Assembly: GCF_014645815.1 (NCBI RefSeq)
Contig: NZ_BMML01000002.1
Span: 325,924 to 389,923, forward strand
DNA from: Streptomyces fuscichromogenes
Lineage (GTDB): Bacteria > Actinomycetota > Actinomycetes > Streptomycetales > Streptomycetaceae
DNA length: 64,000 nucleotides
Reading direction: 5' to 3'
Shown: piece after piece, positions 1 through 8,556 of the stretch
How the letters are laid out: every line of letters starts with the position of its first letter
Numbering within the stretch: the stretch's first letter is position 1
Made by a program: the position numbers and the translations under genes
The notes under the pieces: model-generated
Database searches by the model: none
Seen by the model: the letters and a program-made list of their open reading frames with translations, nothing else
Told to the model about the DNA's origin: nothing

Positions 1-694
1 GCGGCGCGGAGGGGCCGCGCTCGCCGCCGAAGGGCGGGGGAGAGGCCTGGCCGCGGTCACCGCCGCCGAAGGCGGGCGGACCCGACTGGCCGCGGTCGCC
101 GCCGAACGCCGACGGGTCGTTGCCGTACGGCGACGGGCCGCCGCCGCGCTCGCCCGCGAACGGCGTCGGGCCCGAGGGCTCGCTGCCGAAGGACGGGATC
201 GGCTCGGCCGGCCGGTTCATCTGCGAGGGGCGCGAGCCCTGGTACTCGTACGAGTCGCCGCCGCCGAACGTCGGCGGGGCCGGCGGCCGGAAGGTGGGCG
301 CCCCCGGACCGCCCGGACCACCCGGACCGCCCGCCGGACCACCCGGACCGCCCGCAGGCGGCCGCGGGGCGGCCGGGGTGTACGAGGTGGCCGTGTTGGT
401 CAGGAAGTTCCAGCGGCACTCCTCGCAGAACGGCGCACCGCCCTCACGGGGCGTACGGCACTGCGGGCACAGCTCCGGCTCGTGCGCGTTCGGCACGGAG
501 GACAGGTGGCGGCCGCCGCCCATCGGACCGCCCATCGGACCACCGGACTGGGCGCCGGGCGCGGGCGGCGGGAAGCCGTAGCCGCCGCCGGCGGTCGGCG
601 GGGGCGGCGGAGGTACGGCACCGGCCATGCGGTGACCGCACACCTCGCACCAGTCGTCGGAACCCGACTGGTGTCCGTTCGGGCAGGTCGGCAT
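1..694 (-). CDS. Zinc-ribbon Gly/Pro-rich signalling protein, probably FHA type (C-terminus off window)
   Basis: The reading frame is open from an ATG at 694 to the window edge, so only about 231 N-terminal residues are seen. Two zinc ribbons are visible: C4/H8 with C16/C19, and CPQC (C76, C79) with CEEC (C90, C93). They are followed by a long Gly/Pro/Phe-rich linker with repeated units such as FGGGDRGQ. A GAGGGAAG Shine-Dalgarno site lies about 8 bases before the start. It is the last visible gene of a run that includes a PknG-like kinase, a PP2C phosphatase and a vWA protein. From memory of such clusters the missing C-terminus is likely an FHA phosphothreonine-binding domain, but none is visible here, so that part is inference. 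A role as substrate or adaptor of the kinase would fit. Confidence 0.75.
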   Translation of the reverse strand, partial: MPTCPNGHQSGSDDWCEVCGHRMAGAVPPPPPPTAGGGYGFPPPAPGAQSGGPMGGPMGGGRHLSSVPNAHEPELCPQCRTPREGGAPFCEECRWNFLTNTATSYTPAAPRPPAGGPGGPAGGPGGPGGPGAPTFRPPAPPTFGGGDSYEYQGSRPSQMNRPAEPIPSFGSEPSGPTPFAGERGGGPSPYGNDPSAFGGDRGQSGPPAFGGGDRGQASPPPFGGERGPSAP

Positions 695-762
695 GGCGGG
701 CTTCCCTCTCTGTCAGGTTCGTCCTGAGCCTGTCTGGGTGGTCCTGCGTGTGAACCGTCAGG

Positions 763-2103
763 TCACTTCTTTACACGAACAGTCTTTGTGGACCGTGTTT
801 CGAGAGTCATCTCGTCGGCCTCCTCGACCTTCGCCTTCAGTCGCACAGTACCTGCCGTGGCATCGACCACGTCCACCACCTTCGCAAGCAGTTTCGCAGT
901 ATCCGCGTTCCCGGAAGCGCTTGCCAACTGAACGGCCCGACCCAGTTTGGCCGTTGCCCCATCCATATCGCCCGCTTTGCGTAGATTCAGGCCTTGTTGG
1001 ATGGCTTGCGCCAGTTCGGCCTGACCTGTGTAGTGGGCGACTTGGGGGTTGATGGAGGTGGAGGCGACCATGTCGTCCGTCCACACCGCTCTGACCAGGC
1101 CCTGTGCGCCCAGGTTCTGGACGCTGCCGTCGGGCTGCGGGACGACCAACGACACGCGTGCGGCGAGCATTTCCTGTCCGAGGCCGGCCGAGGGGACCTC
1201 CACGCAGACGTGGTAGTCGCGGGACTCGTCGCCCCAGGAGCCGGTGGGATAGTCCCCGGCCCGCGGTCCGGCCTCGGTGCGGCGGTCGGTCAACTGCTGG
1301 ACCGTGGGGGCCACTTGCTTGACGAACTTGATCGTCGTGCCGACCGGTGTCCACAGCCGCAGCGCGACGTCCGCGACCTCCTTGCCCATCGCCGTCTCCA
1401 TCATCTGCGTGAAGTCGGCGGCCAGACCGGTGGGGTCGGCGACTATGTCGGCGGTGCCGAGAAGCGCGGAGGCGATCCCTGTGACTTCTTTCACTTCCCA
1501 GTCGGTGCCCACACCACGCGCGTCACAGGTGAACCGTCCGGCGCAGGAGTCCAGGGCGGCCTTCAGGTCCTCCGGCGCCTCGTGCTCGTTGCGGCCGTCG
1601 GTGAGCAGGATGCCGTGCCGGATGGTGACGTCCGCGGAGCCGAGGAGACGGTCGGCGAGCCGGAGCCAGGTGCCGATCGCCGTGCCGCCGCCCGCGCTCA
1701 GTCTGCGCAGCGCCTGCTTGGCCTGCTCCCGGGTGGCGCGGTCGGCCACCGCGAGCCGGCCGCCGCCCGGGTAGACCTCCTTGGCGACGTGCGTGCCGCC
1801 GATCACCGCGAAGTGGGTGCCGTCGCGCAGGGTGTCGATCGCGGCCGCGGTGGCGTCCCGGGCGTTGCGCATCTTGGTGGGCGGGTAGTCCATCGAACCC
1901 GAGCAGTCGACCATGATCGCCACCCCGGCGGAGGGTCCCTGCCCGGGGGCGTACGACGTCCCGACCGCGGCTCCGACGGTGCCCCCGCCGGTCGCCGTCA
2001 CCGTGACGATCGCGTTGACCTCGCGGCCGTCCTGCGGCAGGTACTCGTTCTGGTACACGTCCACCGAGAACTGCGGCACGTTCGACTTCGAGAAATTGGC
2101 CAT
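763..2103 (-). CDS. von Willebrand factor A domain protein
   Basis: A 446-residue protein with a vWA domain. The metal-ion adhesion motif DxSxS is visible as MVDCSGSMDY near residues 64-73. The C-terminal 100 residues are helical and charged, with an AKLGRAVQLA segment that looks TPR-like, and end in a basic tail. There is no signal peptide, so it is predicted to be cytoplasmic. I chose the ATG at 2103 (MANFSKSN) because GGAGGGGG precedes it; an in-frame start 27 bases upstream lacks that support. It sits between the PP2C phosphatase and the zinc-ribbon gene on the same strand. vWA proteins often mediate protein-protein contacts in phospho-signalling modules; the partner here is unknown. Confidence 0.88.
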   Translation of the reverse strand: MANFSKSNVPQFSVDVYQNEYLPQDGREVNAIVTVTATGGGTVGAAVGTSYAPGQGPSAGVAIMVDCSGSMDYPPTKMRNARDATAAAIDTLRDGTHFAVIGGTHVAKEVYPGGGRLAVADRATREQAKQALRRLSAGGGTAIGTWLRLADRLLGSADVTIRHGILLTDGRNEHEAPEDLKAALDSCAGRFTCDARGVGTDWEVKEVTGIASALLGTADIVADPTGLAADFTQMMETAMGKEVADVALRLWTPVGTTIKFVKQVAPTVQQLTDRRTEAGPRAGDYPTGSWGDESRDYHVCVEVPSAGLGQEMLAARVSLVVPQPDGSVQNLGAQGLVRAVWTDDMVASTSINPQVAHYTGQAELAQAIQQGLNLRKAGDMDGATAKLGRAVQLASASGNADTAKLLAKVVDVVDATAGTVRLKAKVEEADEMTLETRSTKTVRVKK

Positions 2104-2244
2104 GACTGCTCTGGTCCCCCTCCACCCCACGCGTGGTGGGTGCTGCTGACAGTGTGCGGACCGGTCCCCTCCGGTCCGCGGGTGCTGCCCCGTAGGACGC
2201 TTCCCTTACGTCTCTTCCCCGTTTGCGGCCGTTTTGCGGTGGCC

Positions 2245-3618
2245 TCAGGCGGATCCTGCCCCCTGCGGCGGTTCCGGGAACGGCAGCAGCGCCACTGTTA
2301 CGTTGTCGTGGCCCCCGCCGTCCAGGGCGTGGCCGACCAGCACCCGGGCCGCGTGCAGCGGCCGCCGGTCCGCGTCGGCGGGGACGATCTCGGACATCTC
2401 CTCGGCCGTCTCCGCGTAGTTCCACAGACCGTCGGTGCACACCACCACCACACCGGACCGGTCCGGCTTGAAGGACGCGGTGTGCGCCTCCAGCTCGTAG
2501 GCGTCCGCGCCCAGCCAGCCGGTGATCGCGTGGGCGCGCTCGTCGGCGTACGCCTCCGCCTCGCTCATCAGGCCGGCGGCGACCATCTGCGCCGCCCAGG
2601 AGTCGTCCTCGGTGAGCCGGGCCGCCGGTGCGCCCCGGTCCACCGGCACCCAGTAGACGCGGCTGTCGCCCACCCAGCCGACCACCAGCAGGCCCGAGGC
2701 CACGATCGAACCGACGATCGTGCACGCCGGGGCGTTCTGGTGCGGGGTGTGCTCACGGGCCGAAGGGGGCTCCTCCGCCAGGGCGTTGACGGCCTGGGAG
2801 GCGGCGACGATCGCGTCGTGCAGCGCCTGCTGCGGGTGGGTGCCCTGCGGCAGCGCGGCCAGCAGCGCCTCGATCGCGGCCCGGGAGGCGGCCATGGAGG
2901 CCTCGTCGGGACGGGTCGCCGAGGAGACGCCGTCACAGACGACCGCCATCGAGGCCGCGGTGCCGTCGGGCAGCGTGGTGTGGCCGACGGCGAACGAGTC
3001 CTCGTTGCGGTGGTGGCGCAGCCCGCGGTCGCTGACGGCGGCCACCGGGCCCGACTCCTGCTCCATGTGGTCGCGTTCGCGGGGCTGGGCGTGCCCGCAG
3101 TTCTCGCAGTAGCCGTCGTCGTCGACCCGGCCCGCGCGGCAGGCCACGCACACCTTCGGCAGCTCGGTGGTCTCGGCGGCGGAGGCCGCCACTCGCGGGT
3201 CCGGCGCCTGCAGCGGGTACTCGTCCGGCTCCGGCGGCCGGTCGAACCGCACCCCGGAGGCCGGCGACACCGGGGAGCCGTGCGGCGCCGGTGACGCAGG
3301 GGAGCCGTGCGGTGCCGGGGAGCCGTGCGCGGGCGGTGCCGCCGGCAGCGACGTGCCGCCCGAGTCCGTACCGGGCAGGTCGGTCGGCAGATGCGGTGCC
3401 GCGGGCGTATGGGAGCTCTCCGGCTCGGGCGGGGGCCAGTCCACGCCCGAGGATCCCACATCGGCGGCGCCCATGGTGAGGGTCGGGTGGTCGGGCGGCG
3501 CGGCGGGCACGGCCGACAGGTCGTACCCGCACGCACCGCAGAACAGGTCACCCGATTCGAGCGGCTCCGCGCAGCTCGGGCACTTCGCCGGTGCGGCCTG
3601 CTGGGGCATCTGCGACAT
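2245..3618 (-). CDS. PP2C-family Ser/Thr phosphatase with two zinc ribbons
   Basis: A 457-residue protein. The first zinc ribbon is CPSC...CGAC (C13, C16, C27, C30) and the second is CVAC...CENC (C157, C160, C171, C174). They are separated by a Pro/Ser/His-rich linker with HGSPAPHGSP repeats. The PP2C domain follows from about residue 190, with the metal-binding motifs RNEDS, VVCDGVSS, VGDSRVYW, CTDGLWN and GGHDNVTV all present, so it should be active. It probably removes phosphate placed by the PknG-like kinase encoded directly upstream: the kinase stop is 3 bases before this ATG. A TTG directly before the ATG is an alternative start. The zinc ribbons mirror those in the kinase and in the protein at 1-694. 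Confidence 0.92.
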   Translation of the reverse strand: MSQMPQQAAPAKCPSCAEPLESGDLFCGACGYDLSAVPAAPPDHPTLTMGAADVGSSGVDWPPPEPESSHTPAAPHLPTDLPGTDSGGTSLPAAPPAHGSPAPHGSPASPAPHGSPVSPASGVRFDRPPEPDEYPLQAPDPRVAASAAETTELPKVCVACRAGRVDDDGYCENCGHAQPRERDHMEQESGPVAAVSDRGLRHHRNEDSFAVGHTTLPDGTAASMAVVCDGVSSATRPDEASMAASRAAIEALLAALPQGTHPQQALHDAIVAASQAVNALAEEPPSAREHTPHQNAPACTIVGSIVASGLLVVGWVGDSRVYWVPVDRGAPAARLTEDDSWAAQMVAAGLMSEAEAYADERAHAITGWLGADAYELEAHTASFKPDRSGVVVVCTDGLWNYAETAEEMSEIVPADADRRPLHAARVLVGHALDGGGHDNVTVALLPFPEPPQGAGSA

Positions 3619-3621
3619 CAA

Positions 3622-6126
3622 CTACACCCACGTCCGGGGGCGGTAACGGTTGGCCCGTTCCACCAGGTCGATCCTCTCCTCACCGCCGGTCGCCAGTCTG
3701 GCCAGCGTGCGGTACGAGCGTTCCAGTCCGAAGCGGAGACCCCGCTCGTCCAGACCGCTGCCGAGCAGCACCCGGCCGCCGACGGCGGGCTGGGACTCCT
3801 GGCCCCCGGAGAGTATCCAGTCCAGCGCGCAGCCGAGGACTTCCGCCGACAACTGCTCGCGCCGGGCCGGATCCAGACCGTAGGCGTCCAGCGCCTCGAT
3901 CTGCCCGGCGGCGGCCGTCAGATCGTCCAGGAACGGTGTGTCGCCGGCCGCCGCGGTCCGGTGCCGCAGCCGCGCCCGTACGGCCGCCACCCGGGCCGCC
4001 GTGTAGTGGATGGAGGCCTCCGGCACCGACTCCAGCGTCCGTACGGCGGCGCGCCGGTCCCCGGCCGCCAGCTGCACCCGGGCCAGACCGAACGCGGAGC
4101 TGACGAAGCCCGGGTCGGTCGCCCACACCAGCCGGTAGTACTCGGCCGCGTTGTCCAGCTGGCCGAGCACCTCCGCGCACAGACCGAGCGCCAGCTTGGG
4201 CGCGTTCTCGCCCGGGAAGGCGTCGTAGATCGCGTCGAAGGACAGCGCGGCGCCCTCGAAGTCGCCGGTGACCAGGGCGGCCACGCCCCGGTACCAGACC
4301 ACCCGCCAGTCGTCGGGCTGTTCGTCCTCCAGCCGGCCGAGGCCCGCCAGCGCGGTCTCGGAGTCGCCGCTCTCCAGCCGTGCGCGGATCTGCCGCAGCT
4401 CGGTCTCCACCGACCGCGTCGGGACCGCGGCCAGCGCGCCGAGCAGGCTGACCTCGCCCACCAGCGAGGTCGACAGACCCGCCAGGAAACCCGCGTTCGG
4501 GTCGTTCTGGTCGACCAGCGGGACCGGCAGCGCGAGCGCGGCGGCCGCGGTGGGGACGGGCCTGACCAGCGTCGGGTCGGCCGGGGCCGGAGCCGCCGCG
4601 GCCGGGTCCAGCGCGAGCGTCCTGGACGCCACCGTCCGCCCGCCCAGCCGGGACACGTCCCCGGTCAGCTTCGGGAACAGCTCGGTGTCGGTCACCTTCA
4701 CCTCGGGCCCGAACAGCGTCGACAGCGCGGGCCGCGCCGTGCCGGACTGCACCGACACGACCTCGCGCAGCACACCGGTCAGCTGCTCGGCCATCTCCTG
4801 CGCGGAGGCGAACCGGCGGGCCGGGTCGGGGTCGGTGGCCCGCACCAGCAGCCGGTAGAAGGACTCGTACTGCCGGAAGACCTCGATGGTGTCCGGGTCG
4901 GGCAGCGAGTCCACGAAGACGGTCGTGTAGCCCTGGAAGTCGAAGGTGAGGACGGCCAGGGTACGGCCGACCGTGTACAGGTCGGAGGCGACGGACGGGC
5001 CGACCTCGGCGACCTCGGGCGCCTGGTAGCCGACCGTGCCGTAGATGGCCGACTCCTCGTCGTCCATCCGGCGCACCGCGCCCATGTCGATCAGCTTGAG
5101 CTGGTCCTCGGTCTGGATGGCGTTGTCGACCTTGAAGTCGCAGTACAGCAGGTTGCGGCTGTGCAGGTGGCCGAGGGCCTCCAGAGCCTCGATGCCGTAC
5201 GCGCAGGCCTGCTCCACCGGCAGCGGGTCGCGGCGGCCCTCCGGGGTACGCCGGTCGTTGGCGATCTCCTTCAGGGACTTGCCGCCGACGTACTCCATGA
5301 CGATGTAGCCGTCGAGGGAGCCGGTGCGCTGGTCGAGGTGCTCGACGAAGTTGTAGATCCGCACGATGTTGGCGTGCTCGATCTCCGCGAGGAACCGCCG
5401 CTCGGAGATCGCCGCGGCCATCGCGTCCTGGTCGCCGGTGTCCAGGAGGCCCTTGAGGACCACCCAGCGGTCCGACACGGCCCGGTCCACCGCGAGGTAG
5501 ATCCAGCCCAGGCCGCCGTGCGCGATGCAGCCCACGACCTCGTACTGGCCGTGCACCACGTCGCCGCCCTTGAGCTTGGGCACGAACGAGTACGGGTTGC
5601 CGCACTTGGTGCAGAACCCCTCGGTCCGCCCCGGCCGGTCACCGCGGCCCCGGCCCACCGGCGCCCCGCAGTCCGACCGCGAGCAGAACCGCTTGCGCTC
5701 CGGGACCTCGGGGTTCTCCAGGACCATCTCGCGCGGATCCGGCTTCGGCACCTGAGGCACCGTCACCAGGCCCGCGCCCAGCCTGCTGCGCCCGGACGCA
5801 CTCGTCGACGAACCGGAGCTGCGCACCGACACCGAACGGCCCGTCGACGTGCCCGACACGGACCGCGACAGCCGCCCGGAGACCGAGCGCCGCGACTTCG
5901 ACGACTGCGACGAGGTACGCGAACTACGGCCGCTGGAACGCGAACTCCCGCTGCCCGTCGAGCCCTTGCCGCCTGCCGTCAGCCCGGTGGCCGGCGACTC
6001 GACCATCCCGCTCGCCGAGACGACCGGTGCCAGACCGCAGGTGTCGCAGTACAGCTCACCGCCGCCCACGTCCTCGTAGGAGCCCTCACAGCCCGGCCGC
6101 TGGCAGGCCTCTCCCGCCTGACTCAC
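3622..6126 (-). CDS. pknG: PknG-like Ser/Thr protein kinase with zinc ribbons and TPR domain
   Basis: An 834-residue soluble kinase. There is an N-terminal ribbon (C8, C13, C27, C30), a Ser/Arg-rich linker at about 55-115, and a second ribbon CSRSDC...CTKC (C148, C153, C172, C175) matching the rubredoxin-like element of mycobacterial PknG. The kinase domain spans about 195-460: Gly-rich loop AHGGLG, Lys in VVLKG (about 224), catalytic loop YCDFKVDN (Asp330) instead of HRD, and DMG (Asp347) instead of DFG, all typical of PknG. The C-terminal half is TPR-like. The GTG start overlaps the upstream stop by four bases (GTGA) and has a GGAGGGGAG ribosome site. In mycobacteria PknG responds to Asp/Glu through GlnH and GlnX; both homologues are encoded upstream here. 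Confidence 0.93.
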   Translation of the reverse strand: MSQAGEACQRPGCEGSYEDVGGGELYCDTCGLAPVVSASGMVESPATGLTAGGKGSTGSGSSRSSGRSSRTSSQSSKSRRSVSGRLSRSVSGTSTGRSVSVRSSGSSTSASGRSRLGAGLVTVPQVPKPDPREMVLENPEVPERKRFCSRSDCGAPVGRGRGDRPGRTEGFCTKCGNPYSFVPKLKGGDVVHGQYEVVGCIAHGGLGWIYLAVDRAVSDRWVVLKGLLDTGDQDAMAAAISERRFLAEIEHANIVRIYNFVEHLDQRTGSLDGYIVMEYVGGKSLKEIANDRRTPEGRRDPLPVEQACAYGIEALEALGHLHSRNLLYCDFKVDNAIQTEDQLKLIDMGAVRRMDDEESAIYGTVGYQAPEVAEVGPSVASDLYTVGRTLAVLTFDFQGYTTVFVDSLPDPDTIEVFRQYESFYRLLVRATDPDPARRFASAQEMAEQLTGVLREVVSVQSGTARPALSTLFGPEVKVTDTELFPKLTGDVSRLGGRTVASRTLALDPAAAAPAPADPTLVRPVPTAAAALALPVPLVDQNDPNAGFLAGLSTSLVGEVSLLGALAAVPTRSVETELRQIRARLESGDSETALAGLGRLEDEQPDDWRVVWYRGVAALVTGDFEGAALSFDAIYDAFPGENAPKLALGLCAEVLGQLDNAAEYYRLVWATDPGFVSSAFGLARVQLAAGDRRAAVRTLESVPEASIHYTAARVAAVRARLRHRTAAAGDTPFLDDLTAAAGQIEALDAYGLDPARREQLSAEVLGCALDWILSGGQESQPAVGGRVLLGSGLDERGLRFGLERSYRTLARLATGGEERIDLVERANRYRPRTWV

Positions 6127-7454
6127 GACTGCTCTCCCCTCCGGTCCTCGGGCCCGCCCTGCTGCGGCACCCGCGGCGCCCCCAGTGCCTCGGCGGCCGC
6201 CTGCTGGTAGCGCAGCACCGCCTGCTCCGCGACCCTGAGATCGCAGGGCGCGCTCCACAGCATCCGCCGGGCCGCGTCATAGCGCTCGGTCAGGAACCTG
6301 TCCTCCGCCAGCCCGTGCCGGGCCACCTTCGCCTTGTACGCGTCCAGCCGGCCGCGCAGCTCCGCGCGCACCGCGAGCGGCGCGGTGACCGCCGTCAACG
6401 ACTCACGGGCGCGCAGCAGTTCGTCCTCCGCCTTCTGCTCCAGGGACTCCAGGAGCGGCGACAGACGGTGCCACTGGGCCTGTCTGCGATACTCGGCGGC
6501 CGCCGACAGCTGCTCCTGCAACGCGGTCGGCGGCCCGCTGACCACCGGCACCTCGGTCGCCGCGATCTTCGCCAGCACCTCACCGCGCGCGGTACGCGCC
6601 TCGGCGAGGGTGCGGTCCGCGCGGGACAGCACGTCCCGCAGCCTGATCAGCCGGGCCTCGGCGTCCTGCCGTACCGTCAGCACGGCGTCGATCTCCCGCC
6701 GTACCTCCTCCAGCGCCCGCGCCTCCCGGTCGTACACCGTGGTGTCGGGACGGCCGCCGCCCGGTGCCGAACTCCCCTGGGTGGGCACCCAGAAGGTCAG
6801 CGGGTCCGACACCACGTCCTCGCGCAGCCTCGTCAGTATCCGGGTGATCCGCTCCAGGTCGTCGCCCGCCGGGTGCTCGCCGGGGCGCACCCCGACGGAG
6901 TGCGCCAGTTTGCGGGTGCGCTGCAGCTCCGCGGCGAGTAAATCGATCCGCGCGGGCAGCGCCGACCACACCGCGTCGGCGGTGACGACCATGTCCAGCG
7001 AGGTCGCGTACAGCTCGTTCATCCGGTCGACCAGGGCCGCCAGCGAGAACCGCTCACTGAGCCGGCCGGCCGCCGACAGCAGGGTCGGCGCGTTCGCCGT
7101 GGCGGTCGCGCTGCCCGCCACCGTCACGGCCTCGCCGCGCAGCAGCTCGGTCAGCTCCACCAGGTCCTCACGGCTGGACCAGCGGCGCCGGGCCCTGATC
7201 TCCCGGGCGGCGCGCAGCGCGTCCGTGTAGGCGTCGAAGTAGGCCCACAGCAGGGTGATCGACGCATCGGCGGCAGCCCACCGCTCCCGGGTCGTCCCGG
7301 TCAGCTCGGCGCCTTCCAGGAGCCTGCGGCCCGCGTGGTCCTGAAGGGCGAGCAGCGAGGTCTCGATCGCCTCGTGCTCCGCGCCGAGCCGCGCCAGCGC
7401 ACGGTCCACCTCGTCCCGGTCCATCACCGGCCCGGCGGGGTCCGTGACGCCCAT
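6123..7454 (-). CDS. Coiled-coil protein of the pknG cluster, function unknown
   Basis: A 443-residue protein with no signal peptide and no membrane segment. It is almost entirely helical, rich in Ala, Arg, Glu and Leu, with heptad-like stretches (for example ARLGAEHEAIETSLLALQDH near the N-terminus and the 280-420 region). I do not recognise a catalytic motif. The ATG at 7454 has AGAGGTG as a ribosome site. It lies between the glnH-like gene and pknG, overlapping the latter by four bases, so its product is made together with the kinase. A scaffold between the membrane sensor and the kinase would fit the position, but that is inference. Confidence 0.85.
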   Translation of the reverse strand: MGVTDPAGPVMDRDEVDRALARLGAEHEAIETSLLALQDHAGRRLLEGAELTGTTRERWAAADASITLLWAYFDAYTDALRAAREIRARRRWSSREDLVELTELLRGEAVTVAGSATATANAPTLLSAAGRLSERFSLAALVDRMNELYATSLDMVVTADAVWSALPARIDLLAAELQRTRKLAHSVGVRPGEHPAGDDLERITRILTRLREDVVSDPLTFWVPTQGSSAPGGGRPDTTVYDREARALEEVRREIDAVLTVRQDAEARLIRLRDVLSRADRTLAEARTARGEVLAKIAATEVPVVSGPPTALQEQLSAAAEYRRQAQWHRLSPLLESLEQKAEDELLRARESLTAVTAPLAVRAELRGRLDAYKAKVARHGLAEDRFLTERYDAARRMLWSAPCDLRVAEQAVLRYQQAAAEALGAPRVPQQGGPEDRRGEQS

Positions 7455-7501
7455 CGATCACCTCTCGCTCGCTCGTCGGGGCTGGGCCTCGCGGATGCGG
7501 G

Positions 7502-8542
7502 TCAGCTTGTGCGCAGGTACTGCGGCGCGGGCGGTTTCGACGCCCCCGAGTCCGCTCCCAGTGTCGCCGACAGCCACTTGTCGTACGACGCCTGCCAGCC
7601 GTCCGCCCGGTACTCCACCAGGATCTGGTTGACCCGGCGTACCAGATCGGTCGCACCCTTCTTCATCGCCACGCCGTAGTACTCGGTGGTGAACGCGGCG
7701 CCCTTCAGTTCGACCGTCGGGTCCTGGGCGGCCTGGCTGGCGGCCAGCGCGCCGTCGGTGACCACCGCGTCGACCTCGCCGAGCTGCAGCCGCACCAGGC
7801 AGTCGAGTTGGTTGGGGACGGTGGTGGAGATGTCCGCCGAGGCGACCAGCTTCCCGGACTTCCGGTCGGCGTCCAGCTTGGCGTACGCCGTCGAACCGGC
7901 CGCCGTGCAGATCTTCTTGTGCGCCAGCGTGCCGTTGTAACCCGTGATCGACGACGACTTGGGGGCGAGGACCTGCTGCCCGGTCTTGAAGTAGGGCGCG
8001 GAGAACGCGACGTCCTTCAGCCGGTCGCAGTTGATGGTCATCGTGCGCACGACCATGTCGACGCGGCCGTCCTGGATCGCCGGTATCCGCTGGCTCGTCG
8101 GAATCGCCTTGAACTGCACCGCGTCCGGGTCGCCGAGGATGTCCTGGGCTATCCGGTGCACCAGGTCGATGTCGAAGCCCTCCAGCTCCGCGTCCGAGGT
8201 GTTCGGGTTGCGGTAGCCCCAGCGGTAGCTGTTCTGGTCGACACCGACGATCAGCTTCCGTTTGGCGCCGGTACGGGCCTTGATGGCGTCGATGGTGGAC
8301 CCGTCCGCACCCGACGGCGACCAGGTCTCGTCCTGCGCCCGGGAGTCGGTGCAGTCGTCGGCCTTCGCCGGACTGCCGGTCGCCAGCCCCGGACCGCCGA
8401 GCCCCTCGCCCTGACCGCCCTCACCACGCGACTGGGTGAGCGGCAGCAGCAGGACGAACGCCAGCGCCAGGGCGCAGCCGACCGCCATCGCGCCCACTCC
8501 GCCCCAGCCCCGCAGGGAGGCCCTCATCCGCCGTACGAACAT
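7502..8542 (-). CDS. glnH: GlnH-like glutamate/glutamine-binding protein (sensor)
   Basis: A 346-residue extracytoplasmic solute-binding protein of the family-3 type. It has an N-terminal hydrophobic segment (about residues 17-36), then an exposed Gly-rich linker. The binding domain contains the family motif GFDIDLVHRIAQDI and Cys pairs that may form disulfides. The only Cys near the N-terminus (AVGC) precedes a long hydrophobic run, so a signal anchor seems more likely than a lipoprotein. The ATG at 8542 follows AGAGGGGG; a GTG two codons upstream is possible. There is no amino-acid permease or ATPase nearby, so as in mycobacteria it probably senses Asp/Glu and signals through the adjacent GlnX-like membrane protein to the kinase rather than importing. 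Confidence 0.9.
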   Translation of the reverse strand: MFVRRMRASLRGWGGVGAMAVGCALALAFVLLLPLTQSRGEGGQGEGLGGPGLATGSPAKADDCTDSRAQDETWSPSGADGSTIDAIKARTGAKRKLIVGVDQNSYRWGYRNPNTSDAELEGFDIDLVHRIAQDILGDPDAVQFKAIPTSQRIPAIQDGRVDMVVRTMTINCDRLKDVAFSAPYFKTGQQVLAPKSSSITGYNGTLAHKKICTAAGSTAYAKLDADRKSGKLVASADISTTVPNQLDCLVRLQLGEVDAVVTDGALAASQAAQDPTVELKGAAFTTEYYGVAMKKGATDLVRRVNQILVEYRADGWQASYDKWLSATLGADSGASKPPAPQYLRTS

Positions 8543-8556
8543 CGCCACGCCCCCTC

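Noticed and set aside
994..3294. A 766-codon plus-strand frame opposite the vWA and PP2C genes.
   Set aside because: Same antisense artefact; both minus-strand genes have intact catalytic or metal motifs and ribosome sites.
3307..6210. A 967-codon plus-strand frame opposite pknG.
   Set aside because: Shadow frame; no recognisable motif and composition dominated by Arg, Gly and Val.
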